Below are positions 8,238 through 15,812 of a DNA stretch of 64,000 nucleotides, piece by piece. The position numbers and the translations under genes are program-made. This stretch comes from Pseudomonas sp. HAR-UPW-AIA-41 (GTDB lineage: Bacteria; Pseudomonadota; Gammaproteobacteria; Pseudomonadales; Pseudomonadaceae). Below the pieces are notes generated by a model. It was not told the origin of the DNA, searched no databases, and worked only from the letters and a program-made list of their open reading frames with translations. Within the stretch, counting starts at the first letter, position 1. Every line of letters starts with the position of its first letter. The stretch is from contig NZ_NSLB01000003.1 of assembly GCF_002304225.1 (NCBI RefSeq), forward strand, positions 332,293 to 396,292, written 5' to 3'.

Positions 8238-9026
8238 ATGCAAATCAGCAGCGCGGCTTACCTGCCTTCGTATCTGCCGAGCAGTACCAGTCTGCCGGCC
8301 AGGCCGGTTTCGGCTGACTCCTCCCCTGATCTTGCCCGTGCTACCCAGGCACCGGTCACTCCCGTGCAGTCTCTCGATGCCCCGGGTGATGCGCGCACGC
8401 AGAGTCCAGCCGAGCAGGCGCAGAGCCCCCCCGATCAGGAGGCCGAGAGCCCGCGTGGGCGAGCCGGGAATGAAGAGCCCTCTGCCAGCCAGCGCCAGCG
8501 TGAAGAGCAGGAAAGCCGGCAGATTCAGAATCTGGCGGCGCGTGATCGTGAAGTACGCAGTCATGAGCAGGCGCATGCTGCGGTAGGAGGCCGCTATGCC
8601 GGGCCGCCGTCCTTCACTTATACCCGAGGCCCGGATGGCCAGGCCTATGCCACCAGTGGCGAGGTCAGCATCGACGTCAGCCCGATCCCCAATGATCCCG
8701 AAGCCACGCTGCGCAAGATGGAGCTGGTGCAACGGGCCGCGCTGGCGCCCGCGGAACCTTCGGCACAGGACCTGCGCGTAGCGGCCCAGGCCCAGGCGCT
8801 GGCGGCGCAGGCGCGGGCCGAGTTGAATCAGTTGCAGCGTGAACAGCAGGCAGCCGAACGGGCCGAACGCAATGAGCAGCGCCAGAAGACCGAGGAGGAG
8901 GAAACTGCCGCCAAGGAAAAACCGGAAAAGACCGAGCAGAGCCTGCCGCCAGCGCCTAGTCTTGAACTTTACCGTCGTCTCGCGGCCCTGCGAGAGCCGG
9001 CTGAAAACCTTGATATTGAGGTGTGA
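8238..9026 (+). CDS. SprA-related putative metalloprotease (CJM1_0395-like family)
   Basis: A 262-residue protein. Residues 1-100 are a Pro/Ser/Ala/Gln-rich, apparently disordered region. Residues 100-175 form the conserved domain of the SprA-related / putative metalloprotease family, with a zincin-type HEXXH motif HEQAH at 109-113 followed by AAVGGRYAG, FTYTRGPDGQAYA and GEVSIDVSPI. Residues 185-245 are a charged Ala/Gln/Glu coiled-coil-like helix. No signal peptide is seen. AGGAGG lies seven bases before the ATG. Proteolytic activity is inferred only from the HEXXH motif; no physiological role is known to me. Confidence 0.8.
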   Translation: MQISSAAYLPSYLPSSTSLPARPVSADSSPDLARATQAPVTPVQSLDAPGDARTQSPAEQAQSPPDQEAESPRGRAGNEEPSASQRQREEQESRQIQNLAARDREVRSHEQAHAAVGGRYAGPPSFTYTRGPDGQAYATSGEVSIDVSPIPNDPEATLRKMELVQRAALAPAEPSAQDLRVAAQAQALAAQARAELNQLQREQQAAERAERNEQRQKTEEEETAAKEKPEKTEQSLPPAPSLELYRRLAALREPAENLDIEV

Positions 9027-9045
9027 TTCAGCCCCTTCTGGGTGC

Positions 9046-9074
9046 TTGACAAGGGGGGGGCGTAAACGTATGTT
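9046..9074 (+). promoter_or_regulatory. Sigma-70 promoter of the first acyl-CoA dehydrogenase
   Basis: TTGACA (9046-9051), 17 bp, TATGTT (9069-9074), about 110 bp upstream of the ATG at 9185. The -35 is consensus and the -10 matches 4 of 6. The -10 lies inside the first of two PsrA-like boxes, which suggests repression by promoter occlusion. Confidence 0.6.
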
Positions 9075-9089
9075 TCAAACGCCCGTTTG
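9063..9089 (+). promoter_or_regulatory. Tandem PsrA-type operators
   Basis: Two overlapping copies of the fatty-acid regulator motif (G/C)AAAC-N2-4-GTTT(G/C): TAAAC-GTAT-GTTTC at 9063-9076 and an exact CAAAC-GCCC-GTTTG at 9076-9089. They cover the -10 and start region of the promoter. PsrA is a TetR-family repressor in Pseudomonas released by long-chain acyl groups, and it controls beta-oxidation genes. Confidence 0.7.
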
Positions 9090-9184
9090 ATCTGCGGCGA
9101 CCTTGCGTGTCTGCAGACTCGGATAATCACTACTGACCGAATAACCGGTCGCCCACTTTGGATCTACCGCAGAGGTTTACTGCT

Positions 9185-10990
9185 ATGCCTGATTACAAGG
9201 CCCCCTTGCGTGATATTCGCTTCGTACGTGACGAGCTGCTCGGCTATGAAGCGCACTATCAGAGCCTGCCGGCTTGCCAAGACGCCACTCCGGACATGGT
9301 CAATGCCATCCTGGAAGAAGGCGCCAAGTTCTGTGAGCAGGTGATTGCTCCGCTGAACCGTGTGGGTGACATCGAAGGTTGCACCTGGTCCCCGGAAGGC
9401 GTGAAGACTCCGACTGGCTTCAAGGAAGCCTACGACCAGTACGTTGAAGGCGGCTGGCCGAGCCTGGCCCACGACGTTGCCCACGGCGGTCAGGGTCTGC
9501 CGGAATCCCTTGGCCTGGTGCTGAGCGAGATGGTCGGTGAGGCCAACTGGTCCTGGGGCATGTACCCGGGCCTGAGCCACGGCGCCATGAACACTCTGGA
9601 TGCCCACGGCACCGAAGAGCAGAAGCACACCTACCTGACCAAGCTGGTCTCCGGTGAGTGGACTGGCACCATGTGCCTGACCGAGCCGCATTGCGGTACC
9701 GACCTGGGCATGCTGCGCACCAAGGCAGAGCCGCAGGCTGATGGTTCCTACAAGGTTTCCGGCACCAAGATCTTCATCTCCGCCGGTGAGCACGACATGT
9801 CCGCCAACATCGTGCACATCGTGCTGGCCCGTCTGCCCGACGCTCCGCAGGGCACCAAGGGTATCTCCCTGTTCATCGTGCCGAAGTTCAACGTCAATGC
9901 CGATGGCAGCGTTGGTTCGCGCAACGCCGTTTCCTGTGGCTCGATCGAGCACAAGATGGGTATCCACGGCAACGCCACCTGCGTCATGAACTTCGACGGC
10001 GCTACCGGCTACCTGATCGGCCCGGCCAACAAAGGCCTGAACTGCATGTTCACCTTCATGAACACTGCCCGTCTGGGTACTGCTCTGCAGGGTCTGGCTC
10101 ACGCTGAAATTGCCTTCCAGGGCGGCATCAAGTATGCCCGCGAGCGTCTGCAGATGCGTTCCCTGACCGGCCCGAAAGCTCCGGAAAAAGCCGCTGACCC
10201 GATCATCGTCCACCCGGACGTGCGTCGCATGCTGCTGACCATGAAAGCCTTCGCCGAAGGCAACCGTGCGATGGTGTACTTCACCGCCAAGCAGGTTGAC
10301 ATCGTCAAGTACAGCCAGAACGAAGAAGAGAAGAAAGCCGCTGATGCCATGCTGGCCTTCCTGACTCCGATCGCCAAGGCGTTCATGACCGAAGTCGGCT
10401 TCGAAGCCGCCAACCACGGCGTGCAGATCTACGGTGGCCACGGCTTCATCGCCGAGTGGGGCATGGAGCAGAACGTGCGTGACAGCCGTATCTCCTGCCT
10501 GTACGAAGGCACCACCGGCGTTCAGGCTCTCGACCTGCTGGGCCGTAAGGTTCTGATGACCCAGGGCGAAGCGCTGAAGGGCTTCACCAAGATCGTTCAC
10601 AAGTTCTGCCAGGCCAACGAAGCCAACGAAGCCATCAAGGGCCTCGTTGCACCGCTGGCTCAGTTGAACAAAGAGTGGGGCGATCTGACCATGAAGGTCG
10701 GCATGGCTGCCATGAAGGACCGCGAAGAAGTCGGCGCCGCTTCGGTGGACTACCTGATGTACTCCGGCTACGCCTGCCTGGCTTACTTCTGGGCCGACAT
10801 GGCTCGCCTGGCCGCCGAGAAGCTGGCCGCCGGTACTGAAGACGCTGCCTTCTACAAGGCCAAGCTGCAGACCGCGCGCTTCTACTTCGAGCGCATCCTG
10901 CCGCGTACCCGTACCCACGTTGCTGCCATGCTGTCCGGCGCCAGCAACCTGATGGATATGGCCGAGGAAGACTTCGCTCTGGGCTACTAA
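9185..10990 (+). CDS. Acyl-CoA dehydrogenase (FadE-type, first copy)
   Basis: FAD-dependent acyl-CoA dehydrogenase, 601 residues, for the first step of fatty-acid beta-oxidation. It has the N-terminal, middle ([21 protein letters not shown], with the FAD/substrate segment) and C-terminal helical dehydrogenase domains. The catalytic-loop region reads [32 protein letters not shown] and is followed by an extra C-terminal acyl-CoA-dehydrogenase-like domain that makes this subfamily about 600 residues long. The ATG at 9185 ([11 protein letters not shown]) is chosen over one nine codons upstream because the second copy starts identically. The upstream PsrA boxes suggest fatty-acid induction. Chain-length preference cannot be read from sequence. 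Confidence 0.93.
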   Translation: MPDYKAPLRDIRFVRDELLGYEAHYQSLPACQDATPDMVNAILEEGAKFCEQVIAPLNRVGDIEGCTWSPEGVKTPTGFKEAYDQYVEGGWPSLAHDVAHGGQGLPESLGLVLSEMVGEANWSWGMYPGLSHGAMNTLDAHGTEEQKHTYLTKLVSGEWTGTMCLTEPHCGTDLGMLRTKAEPQADGSYKVSGTKIFISAGEHDMSANIVHIVLARLPDAPQGTKGISLFIVPKFNVNADGSVGSRNAVSCGSIEHKMGIHGNATCVMNFDGATGYLIGPANKGLNCMFTFMNTARLGTALQGLAHAEIAFQGGIKYARERLQMRSLTGPKAPEKAADPIIVHPDVRRMLLTMKAFAEGNRAMVYFTAKQVDIVKYSQNEEEKKAADAMLAFLTPIAKAFMTEVGFEAANHGVQIYGGHGFIAEWGMEQNVRDSRISCLYEGTTGVQALDLLGRKVLMTQGEALKGFTKIVHKFCQANEANEAIKGLVAPLAQLNKEWGDLTMKVGMAAMKDREEVGAASVDYLMYSGYACLAYFWADMARLAAEKLAAGTEDAAFYKAKLQTARFYFERILPRTRTHVAAMLSGASNLMDMAEEDFALGY

Positions 10991-11012
10991 TCCGTAGCAT
11001 CGACTGAAGTTT

Positions 11013-11042
11013 GAAAACGCCCACCATTTGGTGGGCGTTTTC
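11013..11042 (+). terminator. Rho-independent terminator
   Basis: Perfect 14-bp stem (GAAAACGCCCACCA / TGGTGGGCGTTTTC) with a two-base loop, 22 bp after the acyl-CoA dehydrogenase stop. The A/T ends make it usable in both directions. Confidence 0.9.
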
Positions 11043-11098
11043 GTTTGTGCGACGAACCGCCGTTTTGCCCGATGTGTTGCGGGCTGGCTGCAGGCACA

Positions 11099-12427
11099 AT
11101 GCGTCCAGTTGATTGCATTCGTTCTGGAGCCGCCTTGTTCCGTCTTGCCGATGTCCGCCCAACGCATTTTCTGCCCAGTCTGTTGCTGCTGGCGGGAGGC
11201 GTGGTGGCCAGTTTGCTGGGGTCGTTGACCGAGTTCTTCGCATCACTGTTCAACGTGCTGCCGACCCTGTTGCTGTTGCTGGCCGGTGCCTACTGCCTGG
11301 CTTACGAGCGGCAGCGGCAGGCCTTTCTGCTGGTGGTGGTCTATCTGGCCTACTACTTCCTCGACAATCAGGTCGATTTTTTCCGTGCCAATGGTCGGGT
11401 CCAGGCTGATACGGCGCTGACCTTTCATTTGTGCAGCGTGTTGCTGCCATTGCTGTATGGCGGTTATGCCCTGTGGCAGGAGCGTGCCTCGCTGAGTCAG
11501 GAACTGGTGGCGCGTACTGCTCTGTTAGTGGCCGTCTCCGCAGTGGCGCTGGCGCTGGCCCGCCGCTATCCCGATGAGTTGCTGGTGTGGTTGGCGCAGG
11601 TGCACTGGCCGCTGCTGCAGGATGCCGGTCTGGGGCTGATTCAGTTGGCCTATCCGCTGTTCCTGCTGGCTCTGGTGGGACTGTTGCTGCAGTACCTGCG
11701 GCAGCCACGGCCGCTGCATGCAGCCCAGCTTCTCGGCGCTCTGGCGATGTTGTGGATGCTGCCCAAGGTCTTTCTGTTGCCGCATGCCCTGCATGCGATG
11801 ACCAGTATGGTCATGCTCAGTCTGGCGGTGGCCGTGGCGCATGAGGCTTATGAGATGGCCTTCCGTGATGAGCTCACCGGGCTGCCGGGGCGGCGCGCGC
11901 TGAACGAGCGGCTGCAGCGCCTGCCACGCCAGTACGTGCTGGCCATGACCGATGTGGATCATTTCAAGAAGTTCAATGACACCCATGGTCATGATGTGGG
12001 TGACGAGGTGCTCAAACTGGTGGCCAGTCGTCTGCGCAAGGTTACCGGGGGCGGCAAGGCTTATCGTTATGGCGGTGAGGAGTTCACCGTGGTGTTTCCC
12101 GGCAAGACGGTCGAGGAGTGCCTGCCGCACCTCGAAGCCTTGCGCCTGGCGGTGGAGAATTACCCGCTGCAGCTGCGCGACAAGCATTCCCGGCCGGGCG
12201 ATGCCCGAGAGGGTAGGCAGCGTCGTGCCGGAGGCAAGAGCAGTAGTGTGTCGGTGACCATGAGTATTGGTGTGGCGGGGCGACAGCTGGAGCAGCGGCA
12301 GCCGGAAGAGGTGATCAAGTGTGCCGATCAGGCACTCTATGCGGCCAAGCAGGCGGGGCGTAACCGGGTCATGGCGCACGGTCAGAATCGCCGCGGTGCT
12401 CAGCGGCTGGAAACGGCAGGTGCGTGA
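11099..12427 (+). CDS. Membrane-bound diguanylate cyclase (GGEEF)
   Basis: Makes cyclic di-GMP from two GTP at the inner membrane. Residues about 22-250 form six or seven hydrophobic segments. A GGDEF domain follows (about 255-435) with the signature RYGGEEF, GGEEF at 325-329, which is an active-type variant. TDVDHFKKFNDTHGHDVGDEVL provides the metal and substrate residues. No RxxD inhibitory site lies five residues before GGEEF. A charged insert (residues 372-391) precedes the VTMSIGVA strand. The ATG at 11099 is preferred; an upstream in-frame ATG at 11045 would lie next to the terminator. It sits between two acyl-CoA dehydrogenase paralogues. Confidence 0.9.
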   Translation: MRPVDCIRSGAALFRLADVRPTHFLPSLLLLAGGVVASLLGSLTEFFASLFNVLPTLLLLLAGAYCLAYERQRQAFLLVVVYLAYYFLDNQVDFFRANGRVQADTALTFHLCSVLLPLLYGGYALWQERASLSQELVARTALLVAVSAVALALARRYPDELLVWLAQVHWPLLQDAGLGLIQLAYPLFLLALVGLLLQYLRQPRPLHAAQLLGALAMLWMLPKVFLLPHALHAMTSMVMLSLAVAVAHEAYEMAFRDELTGLPGRRALNERLQRLPRQYVLAMTDVDHFKKFNDTHGHDVGDEVLKLVASRLRKVTGGGKAYRYGGEEFTVVFPGKTVEECLPHLEALRLAVENYPLQLRDKHSRPGDAREGRQRRAGGKSSSVSVTMSIGVAGRQLEQRQPEEVIKCADQALYAAKQAGRNRVMAHGQNRRGAQRLETAGA

Positions 12428-12549
12428 CTTTTTAATTTGAAATGGTCACGCAGTGACTCTATGTCTCGTTAAAGTTGTTCGGCTACAATGCCGCTTCTTG
12501 AAAACCGGCCATTCCGGCCGCCCGTCCCTTGAGTTGCGTGAGGTTTCCC

Positions 12550-14328
12550 ATGGCTGATTACAAAGCGCCCCTGCGCGATATGCGCTTCGTCCTCAATGAA
12601 GTCTTCGAAGTATCCAAGCTCTGGGCACAGTTGCCTGGTCTGGCCGAAGTGGTTGATGAAGACACTGCAGCAGCCATTCTGGAAGAGGCCGGCAAGGTAA
12701 CCGCCGGCACCATCGCGCCGCTGAACCGCAGTGGCGATGAAGAAGGCTGCTCCTGGACTGACGGCGCGGTGAAAACCCCGGCAGGTTTCCCGCAGGCCTA
12801 CCAGACCTACGCCGAAGGCGGCTGGGTCGGCGTGGGCGGTTCGCCGGATTTCGGCGGCATGGGCATGCCGAAGGTGATCGGTGCGCAGGTCGAGGAGATG
12901 GTCAACTCGGCCAACCTGTCCTTCGGTCTGTACCCGATGCTGACTGCCGGCGCCTGCCTGTCGATCCTCAACCATGCCAGCGAAGAACTGAAGAACCAGT
13001 ACCTGCCGAACATGTACGCGGGCGTCTGGGCCGGTTCCATGTGCCTGACCGAGCCGCACGCTGGCACCGACCTGGGCATCATTCGCACCAAGGCCGAGCC
13101 TCAGGCCGACGGCAGCTACAAAATCACCGGTACCAAGATCTTCATCACCGGCGGTGAGCACGACCTGACCGAGAACATCATCCACCTGGTTCTGGCCAAA
13201 CTGCCGGATGCTCCGGCTGGCCCGAAAGGCATTTCGCTGTTCCTGGTGCCCAAGGTCATGGTCAATGCCGACGGCTCGCTGGGTGGCAAGAACAGCCTTG
13301 GCTGTGGCTCCATCGAGCACAAGATGGGCATCAAGGCTTCGGCCACCTGCGTGATGAACTTCGACGGCGCCACCGGCTACCTGGTCGGTGAAGTGAACAA
13401 GGGCCTCAACGCCATGTTCACCATGATGAACTACGAGCGCCTGGGCGTGGGTATCCAGGGTCTGGCCCTGGGCGAGCGCTCCTACCAGAGCGCCATCGAA
13501 TACGCCCGTGACCGTATCCAGAGCCGTGCGCCAACCGGCCCGGTCGCCAAGGACAAGGCCGCTGATCCGATCATCGTGCATCCGGACGTGCGCCGCATGC
13601 TGCTGACCATGAAGGCGCTGAACGAGGGCGGCCGTGCCTTCTCCAGCTACGTCGCCATGCAGCTCGATACCGCGAAGTACAGCGAAGACGCCACTGTGGC
13701 CAAGCGTGCCGAGGAACTGGTTGCACTGCTGACACCGGTAGCCAAGGCGTTCCTGACCGACATGGGTCTGGAAACCACCGTACACGGCCAGCAGATCTTC
13801 GGCGGCCACGGCTTCATCCGTGAGTGGGGCCAGGAGCAACTGATCCGCGATTGCCGCATCACCCAGATCTACGAAGGCACCAACGGTATCCAGTCGCTGG
13901 ACCTGATGGGTCGCAAGATTGTTGGTAGTGGTGGCAGCTTCTACAAGCACTTCTCCGACGAGATCAAGGCGTTCATTGGTAGTGCCGATGCCAGCCTGGC
14001 CGAGTTTGTCGAGCCTCTGAAGGCTGCCGTGGCCAATCTGGACGAGCTGACCGCCTGGGTGATCGAGCGCGCCAAGGCTAATCCGAATGAAATCGGTGCC
14101 GCCTCTGTCGAGTACCTGCAGGTCTTCGGCTACACCGCCTACGCTTACATGTGGGCCCTGATGGCGCGTGCCGCTCTGGCCAAGCAGGATCAGGACGAGT
14201 TCTACGTCAGCAAGCTGGGCACCGCGCGTTTCTTCTTCGCCCGTCTGCTGCCGCGGATCCACTCGCTGAGCGCTTCGGTCAAGGCCGGCAGTGAGTCGCT
14301 GTACCTGCTCGACGCCGCGCAGTTCTGA
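12550..14328 (+). CDS. Acyl-CoA dehydrogenase (FadE-type, second copy)
   Basis: A 592-residue paralogue of the gene at 9185, with the same [13 protein letters not shown] start, MCLTEPHAGTDLGIIRTKAEP segment, IFGGHGFIREWGQEQLIRDCR catalytic region and C-terminal extension. It should oxidise acyl-CoA in beta-oxidation, but the sequences have diverged enough for a different chain-length range. No PsrA-type box is visible in the 122 bp upstream, unlike the first copy; a TACAAT -10-like hexamer lies at 12484-12489. The ATG at 12550 aligns with the paralogue start. Confidence 0.93.
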   Translation: MADYKAPLRDMRFVLNEVFEVSKLWAQLPGLAEVVDEDTAAAILEEAGKVTAGTIAPLNRSGDEEGCSWTDGAVKTPAGFPQAYQTYAEGGWVGVGGSPDFGGMGMPKVIGAQVEEMVNSANLSFGLYPMLTAGACLSILNHASEELKNQYLPNMYAGVWAGSMCLTEPHAGTDLGIIRTKAEPQADGSYKITGTKIFITGGEHDLTENIIHLVLAKLPDAPAGPKGISLFLVPKVMVNADGSLGGKNSLGCGSIEHKMGIKASATCVMNFDGATGYLVGEVNKGLNAMFTMMNYERLGVGIQGLALGERSYQSAIEYARDRIQSRAPTGPVAKDKAADPIIVHPDVRRMLLTMKALNEGGRAFSSYVAMQLDTAKYSEDATVAKRAEELVALLTPVAKAFLTDMGLETTVHGQQIFGGHGFIREWGQEQLIRDCRITQIYEGTNGIQSLDLMGRKIVGSGGSFYKHFSDEIKAFIGSADASLAEFVEPLKAAVANLDELTAWVIERAKANPNEIGAASVEYLQVFGYTAYAYMWALMARAALAKQDQDEFYVSKLGTARFFFARLLPRIHSLSASVKAGSESLYLLDAAQF

Positions 14329-14374
14329 TGGCCAGTGCCTGCCGGATTTACGGCAGGCATTCAGTCAGGAAATG

Positions 14375-14403
14375 AAAAAGCCCCGCTTCGGCGGGGCTTT
14401 TTC
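14375..14403. terminator. Bidirectional rho-independent terminator
   Basis: AAAAGCCCCGC-TTCG-GCGGGGCTTTT with flanking A and T runs, between the convergent acyl-CoA dehydrogenase and endonuclease genes. The UUCG tetraloop makes it very stable. Confidence 0.92.
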
Positions 14404-14417
14404 ATTGGGGTGTGAAT

Positions 14418-15083
14418 TCAGTTACTGATCTGCTGATCCACTAGCTCCGGGTTGTCGATAAAGCGATTGCGCGTGCCCTGCAGCTCGGCGATGCGGTCAT
14501 TGCGGGCTTTCTCTTCGGCGTCCGGTGGGTCCATCTGGTGCCACTGCTTGAACATCTGCACCTGGCCCGGAATCGGCAGGTCATATTCCATATGCATGTA
14601 GAACAGTGCGCGAGCAACATTGCCCTTGGCTTCGTTGCGCGGCTCAACCAGTTGGAAGCTGGCTTTCAGGTCGCAGTCGATATCGCCAAACTTGCTCGGC
14701 ACGGCGTCGCCCAGAGCGCCGAACAGCGAATTGCGCCGCGCCAGTTCCACGCGGGCCAGCTCCGGATAAAGATTGTGCAGATCGGCCAGCATGAAGGGGT
14801 ACTGGCTGTTTTTTTCCGCGCACTGCTTGTCGGTGATGCAGCGCAGGCTGCTCTTGATCTGTTTGGTCGGGTAGACCGGACTGGCGACGAACTGGCCGCC
14901 TTCGCTATTGAAGGTTTTACCGCAGTACAGTGAGGTGCCCCCTGCGCCGTAAAGCTGAGGCCAAAATACCTGCTCGACGGCAGTCTTCGGGTCCGGCAGC
15001 TTGTTTTGACCGCCAGCGTTTGCAGTGGTAGCAGTGGTGGCGGAAAGCGCCAAGGAATAGAGGGCAATGGCAACGACGCGCAT
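14418..15083 (-). CDS. endA: Periplasmic endonuclease I family deoxyribonuclease
   Basis: A 221-residue secreted nuclease of the endonuclease I family, which cuts double-stranded DNA non-specifically in the periplasm or outside the cell. A signal peptide covers residues 1-23 (ending TTANA). The family core is visible: LYCGKTF with a conserved Cys, DLHNLYPELARVELARRNSLFG (His-metal finger region), RALFYMHMEYDLPI and RNDRIAELQGTRNRFIDNPEL at the C-terminus. Length fits E. coli EndA. It stands alone between a terminator and the RsmY region. The symbol is by family; strict orthology was not tested. Confidence 0.85.
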   Translation of the reverse strand: MRVVAIALYSLALSATTATTANAGGQNKLPDPKTAVEQVFWPQLYGAGGTSLYCGKTFNSEGGQFVASPVYPTKQIKSSLRCITDKQCAEKNSQYPFMLADLHNLYPELARVELARRNSLFGALGDAVPSKFGDIDCDLKASFQLVEPRNEAKGNVARALFYMHMEYDLPIPGQVQMFKQWHQMDPPDAEEKARNDRIAELQGTRNRFIDNPELVDQQISN

Positions 15084-15227
15084 GCTGTGACCCCATGGCC
15101 TTTATATGGCCTGTTGTTTTTGTAGGACAATGTCGAGTCTAACAAGCGCTGCGTCACAAAAAAACCAGCATGCTGCTATTCGTTTCCAGCACTAATTCGG
15201 GGGTGTATACGACGACAGGAGTGTTCT

Positions 15228-15245
15228 TGTAGGAAAAGGCTTACA
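15228..15245 (+). promoter_or_regulatory. GacA-box upstream activating sequence
   Basis: TGTAGG-N6-CTTACA, matching the GacA UAS TGTAAG-N6-CTTACA at 11 of 12 positions with exact spacing, and part of a longer CTTGTA...TACAAG dyad (15226-15247). It lies about 60 bp upstream of the inferred rsmY start, as at known rsmY/rsmZ genes. The -10-like TACAGT is at 15290-15295 and the -35 is poor, consistent with activator dependence. Confidence 0.8.
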
Positions 15246-15299
15246 AGTCGTGATGCCGTTGGCTGCTATGGCCCGAGGAGAGCTATGGCTACAGTGCGC

Positions 15300-15424
15300 G
15301 TCATGGAAACCGCGCAGGAAGCGCCACGCATAACACGGATACCATGGATACCCGCCAGGATGGCGGAGCTGGCAAGGACGTCAGGACACACTTCTGCAAG
15401 GCCCCGCTTAGGCGGGGTTTTTCT
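15300..15424 (+). ncRNA. rsmY: RsmY-type regulatory small RNA
   Basis: A roughly 125-nt RNA that would sequester RsmA/CsrA-family translational repressors. It carries eight GGA motifs in about 90 bases (TGGA, AGGA, CGGA, TGGA, AGGA, CGGA, AGGA, AGGA). The signature stem GCGCAGGAAGCGC near the 5' end displays AGGA in a loop, as in known Pseudomonas RsmY. It ends in a strong terminator (CCCCGC-TTAG-GCGGGG, 15402-15417, followed by a T-run). The GacA UAS upstream fits GacS/GacA control. RsmX or RsmZ is possible, but the 5' stem favours RsmY. A reading frame crosses the locus but is spurious. Confidence 0.85.
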
Positions 15425-15429
15425 TTTTC

Positions 15430-15690
15430 TGGTGCCTGAAGTAGTAAGTCGTGTCAGGTGGACTGGTGAAATCCTCAGGTGGTGCACTTATAACAACTCC
15501 TGCAGCGCCTCATTGCTGGCCTTTCTACCGGTTGGAGTTTGTATGATCGGTGCGCGATTCTGGTGGGGTCGCCGGGACTCTAATTGTGATGACTATCGTT
15601 GCAGAGCTAGTCAGCGCTTCTGGCTTGCCTCAGTGTGAACCAAATGTGGGGGTATGGTTTACACGCTTGAGCTTCCCAAGCTCTAAAACC
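15430..15690. other. Intergenic stretch without recognised gene
   Basis: About 260 bp between the rsmY terminator and the tRNA terminator. It has less G+C than its surroundings and contains a small hairpin GAGCTT-CCC-AAGCTC (15669-15683). No convincing coding sequence, promoter or repeat was recognised. An open frame continues through it from upstream but has no ribosome site of its own. Confidence 0.5.
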
Positions 15691-15692
15691 AA

Positions 15693-15715
15693 AAAGCCGC
15701 GCAAGGCGCGGCTTT
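15693..15715 (-). terminator. Terminator of the tRNA-Ile2 transcript
   Basis: On the minus strand AAAGCCGCG-N5-CGCGGCTTT followed by TTGGTTTT, a few bases after the tRNA 3' end. This is a typical tRNA terminator. Confidence 0.88.
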
Positions 15716-15720
15716 GAAGG

Positions 15721-15797
15721 TGGTGGGCCCACACGGACTCGAACCGTGGACCAAAGGATTATGAGTCCTCTGCTCTAACCGACTGAGCTATAGGCCC
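15721..15797 (-). tRNA. ileX: tRNA-Ile2 (CAU anticodon, lysidine-modified)
   Basis: A 77-nt tRNA with encoded CCA. The acceptor is GGGCCTA/TGGGCCC, the D-arm has GCTCAGTCGGTTAGAGC, the anticodon loop is CTCATAA (CAU) and the T-loop is GGTTCGAGTCC. The acceptor pairs C4-G69 and C5-G68 are identity elements for the lysidine synthetase TilS, and the anticodon stem resembles E. coli ileX. I therefore prefer tRNA-Ile2 reading AUA over elongator tRNA-Met, although automated tools may label it Met. Confidence 0.88.
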
Positions 15798-15812
15798 CAG
15801 AAGGCGCGGCGA

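Noticed and set aside
9053..9061. Run of eight G residues upstream of the acyl-CoA dehydrogenase as a phase-variable tract
   Set aside because: It lies in the promoter spacer, where slippage could in theory alter spacing, but a single tract without other evidence in a core gene is weak.
12469..14262. 597-codon minus-strand frame opposite the second acyl-CoA dehydrogenase
   Set aside because: Antisense shadow; the similar frame opposite the first copy confirms it follows from codon usage of the paralogues.
15285..15638. 117-codon plus-strand frame starting with a fair ribosome site (GAGGAG) before ATG at 15285
   Set aside because: It starts just upstream of the inferred rsmY transcription start and reads straight through its GGA stems and strong terminator; the peptide resembles no family. 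The non-coding interpretation explains the sequence better.
15721..15797. Labelling the CAU tRNA as elongator tRNA-Met
   Set aside because: The C4-G69 and C5-G68 acceptor pairs and anticodon stem match tRNA-Ile2/TilS identity; E. coli elongator Met has U4 and A5. Met remains a minor possibility.
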